Source: Natronohydrobacter sp.
Lineage (GTDB): Bacteria > Pseudomonadota > Alphaproteobacteria > Rhodobacterales > Rhodobacteraceae
Direction of reading: 5' to 3'
Assembly (NCBI GenBank): GCA_007123015.1
Contig: SKSL01000049.1
Location: 1 to 21,703, forward strand
Length of the DNA stretch: 21,703 nt
Made by a program: the position numbers and the translations under genes. The first letter of the stretch is position 1. Every line of letters starts with the position of its first letter. Shown here piece by piece: positions 21,597 through 21,703 of the stretch. Below the pieces are notes generated by a model. It ran no database searches. It was given only the letters and a program-made list of their open reading frames with translations, and was not told the origin of the DNA.

Positions 21597-21703
21597 TTAC
21601 CGCGCGATAGTGTGTTGCATGACTAGGAATTCCCGCAGGTCCAGCAGCTGTCTTTCACTGATGGAAACGTATAGGAACGCCATATTCGTCCGCTCCTGCA
21701 CCA
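21597..21703 (-). CDS. Possible small or partial ORF at window edge, unidentified
   Basis: The minus-strand frame is open from the window edge to a TAA at 21597-21599. An ATG at 21683 preceded by AGGAG nine bases upstream would give a 28-residue peptide beginning MAFLYVSISERQLLDLREFL. Alternatively this is the C-terminus of a larger gene beyond the window. No family is recognised. Confidence 0.25.
   Translation of the reverse strand, partial: VQERTNMAFLYVSISERQLLDLREFLVMQHTIAR

Larger units (their letters stand above)
21296..21703. mobile_element. Putative left edge of an integrated element (genomic island or prophage), continuing beyond the window
   Basis: Given the orientation of the tRNA fragment, the inserted DNA should lie to its right, with the intact tRNA-Thr gene at the far end. 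About 400 bp follow without a convincing gene, in contrast to the tightly packed genes to the left. Composition near the junction is more AT-rich. No integrase motif is visible in the part seen, so the element itself is inferred only from the att-like fragment. Confidence 0.4.

Noticed and set aside
1..21703. CRISPR arrays, rRNA genes, insertion sequences, toxin-antitoxin or other defence genes
   Set aside because: No regularly spaced repeats, rRNA sequence, transposase motifs or defence-type proteins were seen on either strand. Apart from the right edge the window is ordinary core chromosome.

Overview
The window is GC-rich (roughly 60-65 % by eye) chromosomal DNA whose gene content points to an alphaproteobacterium of the Rhodobacteraceae (Roseobacter/Rhodobacter group). 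The clues are a 1127-residue type-B PutA next to a divergent Lrp-type regulator, a DddL-like DMSP lyase, a DUF2842 protein behind purA, the secG-pyrG pair, and late cobalamin genes of the kind found in Rhodobacter. Nearly all of it is dense housekeeping and metabolic sequence with ATGA/TGATG overlaps. The right-hand ~450 bp looks accessory.

Layout. (1) 1-825, minus strand: the N-terminal part of a CinA/MoaB-type molybdopterin-binding-fold protein and an NADPH-dependent FMN reductase. (2) 934-2589: a thiamine-diphosphate enzyme of the acetolactate-synthase superfamily. (3) 2781-4543, minus: rsmD translationally coupled to a ferredoxin-reductase-type flavoprotein. (4) 4626-6575: a tightly overlapping set of peroxiredoxin, FemAB-like/DUF482 protein and pterin carbinolamine dehydratase. 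(5) 6666-7760: a THUMP-domain RNA methyltransferase, convergent with DUF2842-purA (7796-9312, minus). (6) 9481-12387: secG, pyrG and a cupin DMSP lyase (probable dddL). (7) 12397-16994: two divergent cobalamin operons. Minus strand: ribazole-phosphate phosphatase, L-threonine kinase-like GHMP kinase, cbiB. Plus strand: cobU, cobT, cobS. (8) 17246-21215: putA with a divergent Lrp-type regulator. (9) 21250-21703: an orphan 3' half of a tRNA-Thr(GGT), then DNA with no convincing gene, which I read as an attachment site and the edge of an integrated element running off the window.

How the genes work together. The cobalamin block supplies most of the nucleotide-loop pathway. The kinase makes threonine phosphate, CbiB attaches the aminopropanol arm, CobU activates cobinamide, CobT makes alpha-ribazole phosphate, CobS joins the halves and the phosphatase removes the phosphate. 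The threonine-phosphate decarboxylase is not in the window. PutA with its Lrp-type neighbour forms a self-contained proline-catabolism module. The DMSP lyase sits between pyrG and the cobalamin genes, with none of the acrylate-handling genes expected beside it.

The most interesting non-genic signals are these. A pair of 29-bp palindromic repeats (270-298 and 7771-7799) each contain the stop codon of a gene and differ by one compensatory base pair. The tRNA fragment/att site is at 21250-21295. A folded element follows cobS. Operator-like repeats lie between putA and its regulator. I do not see a clearly novel multi-gene system.
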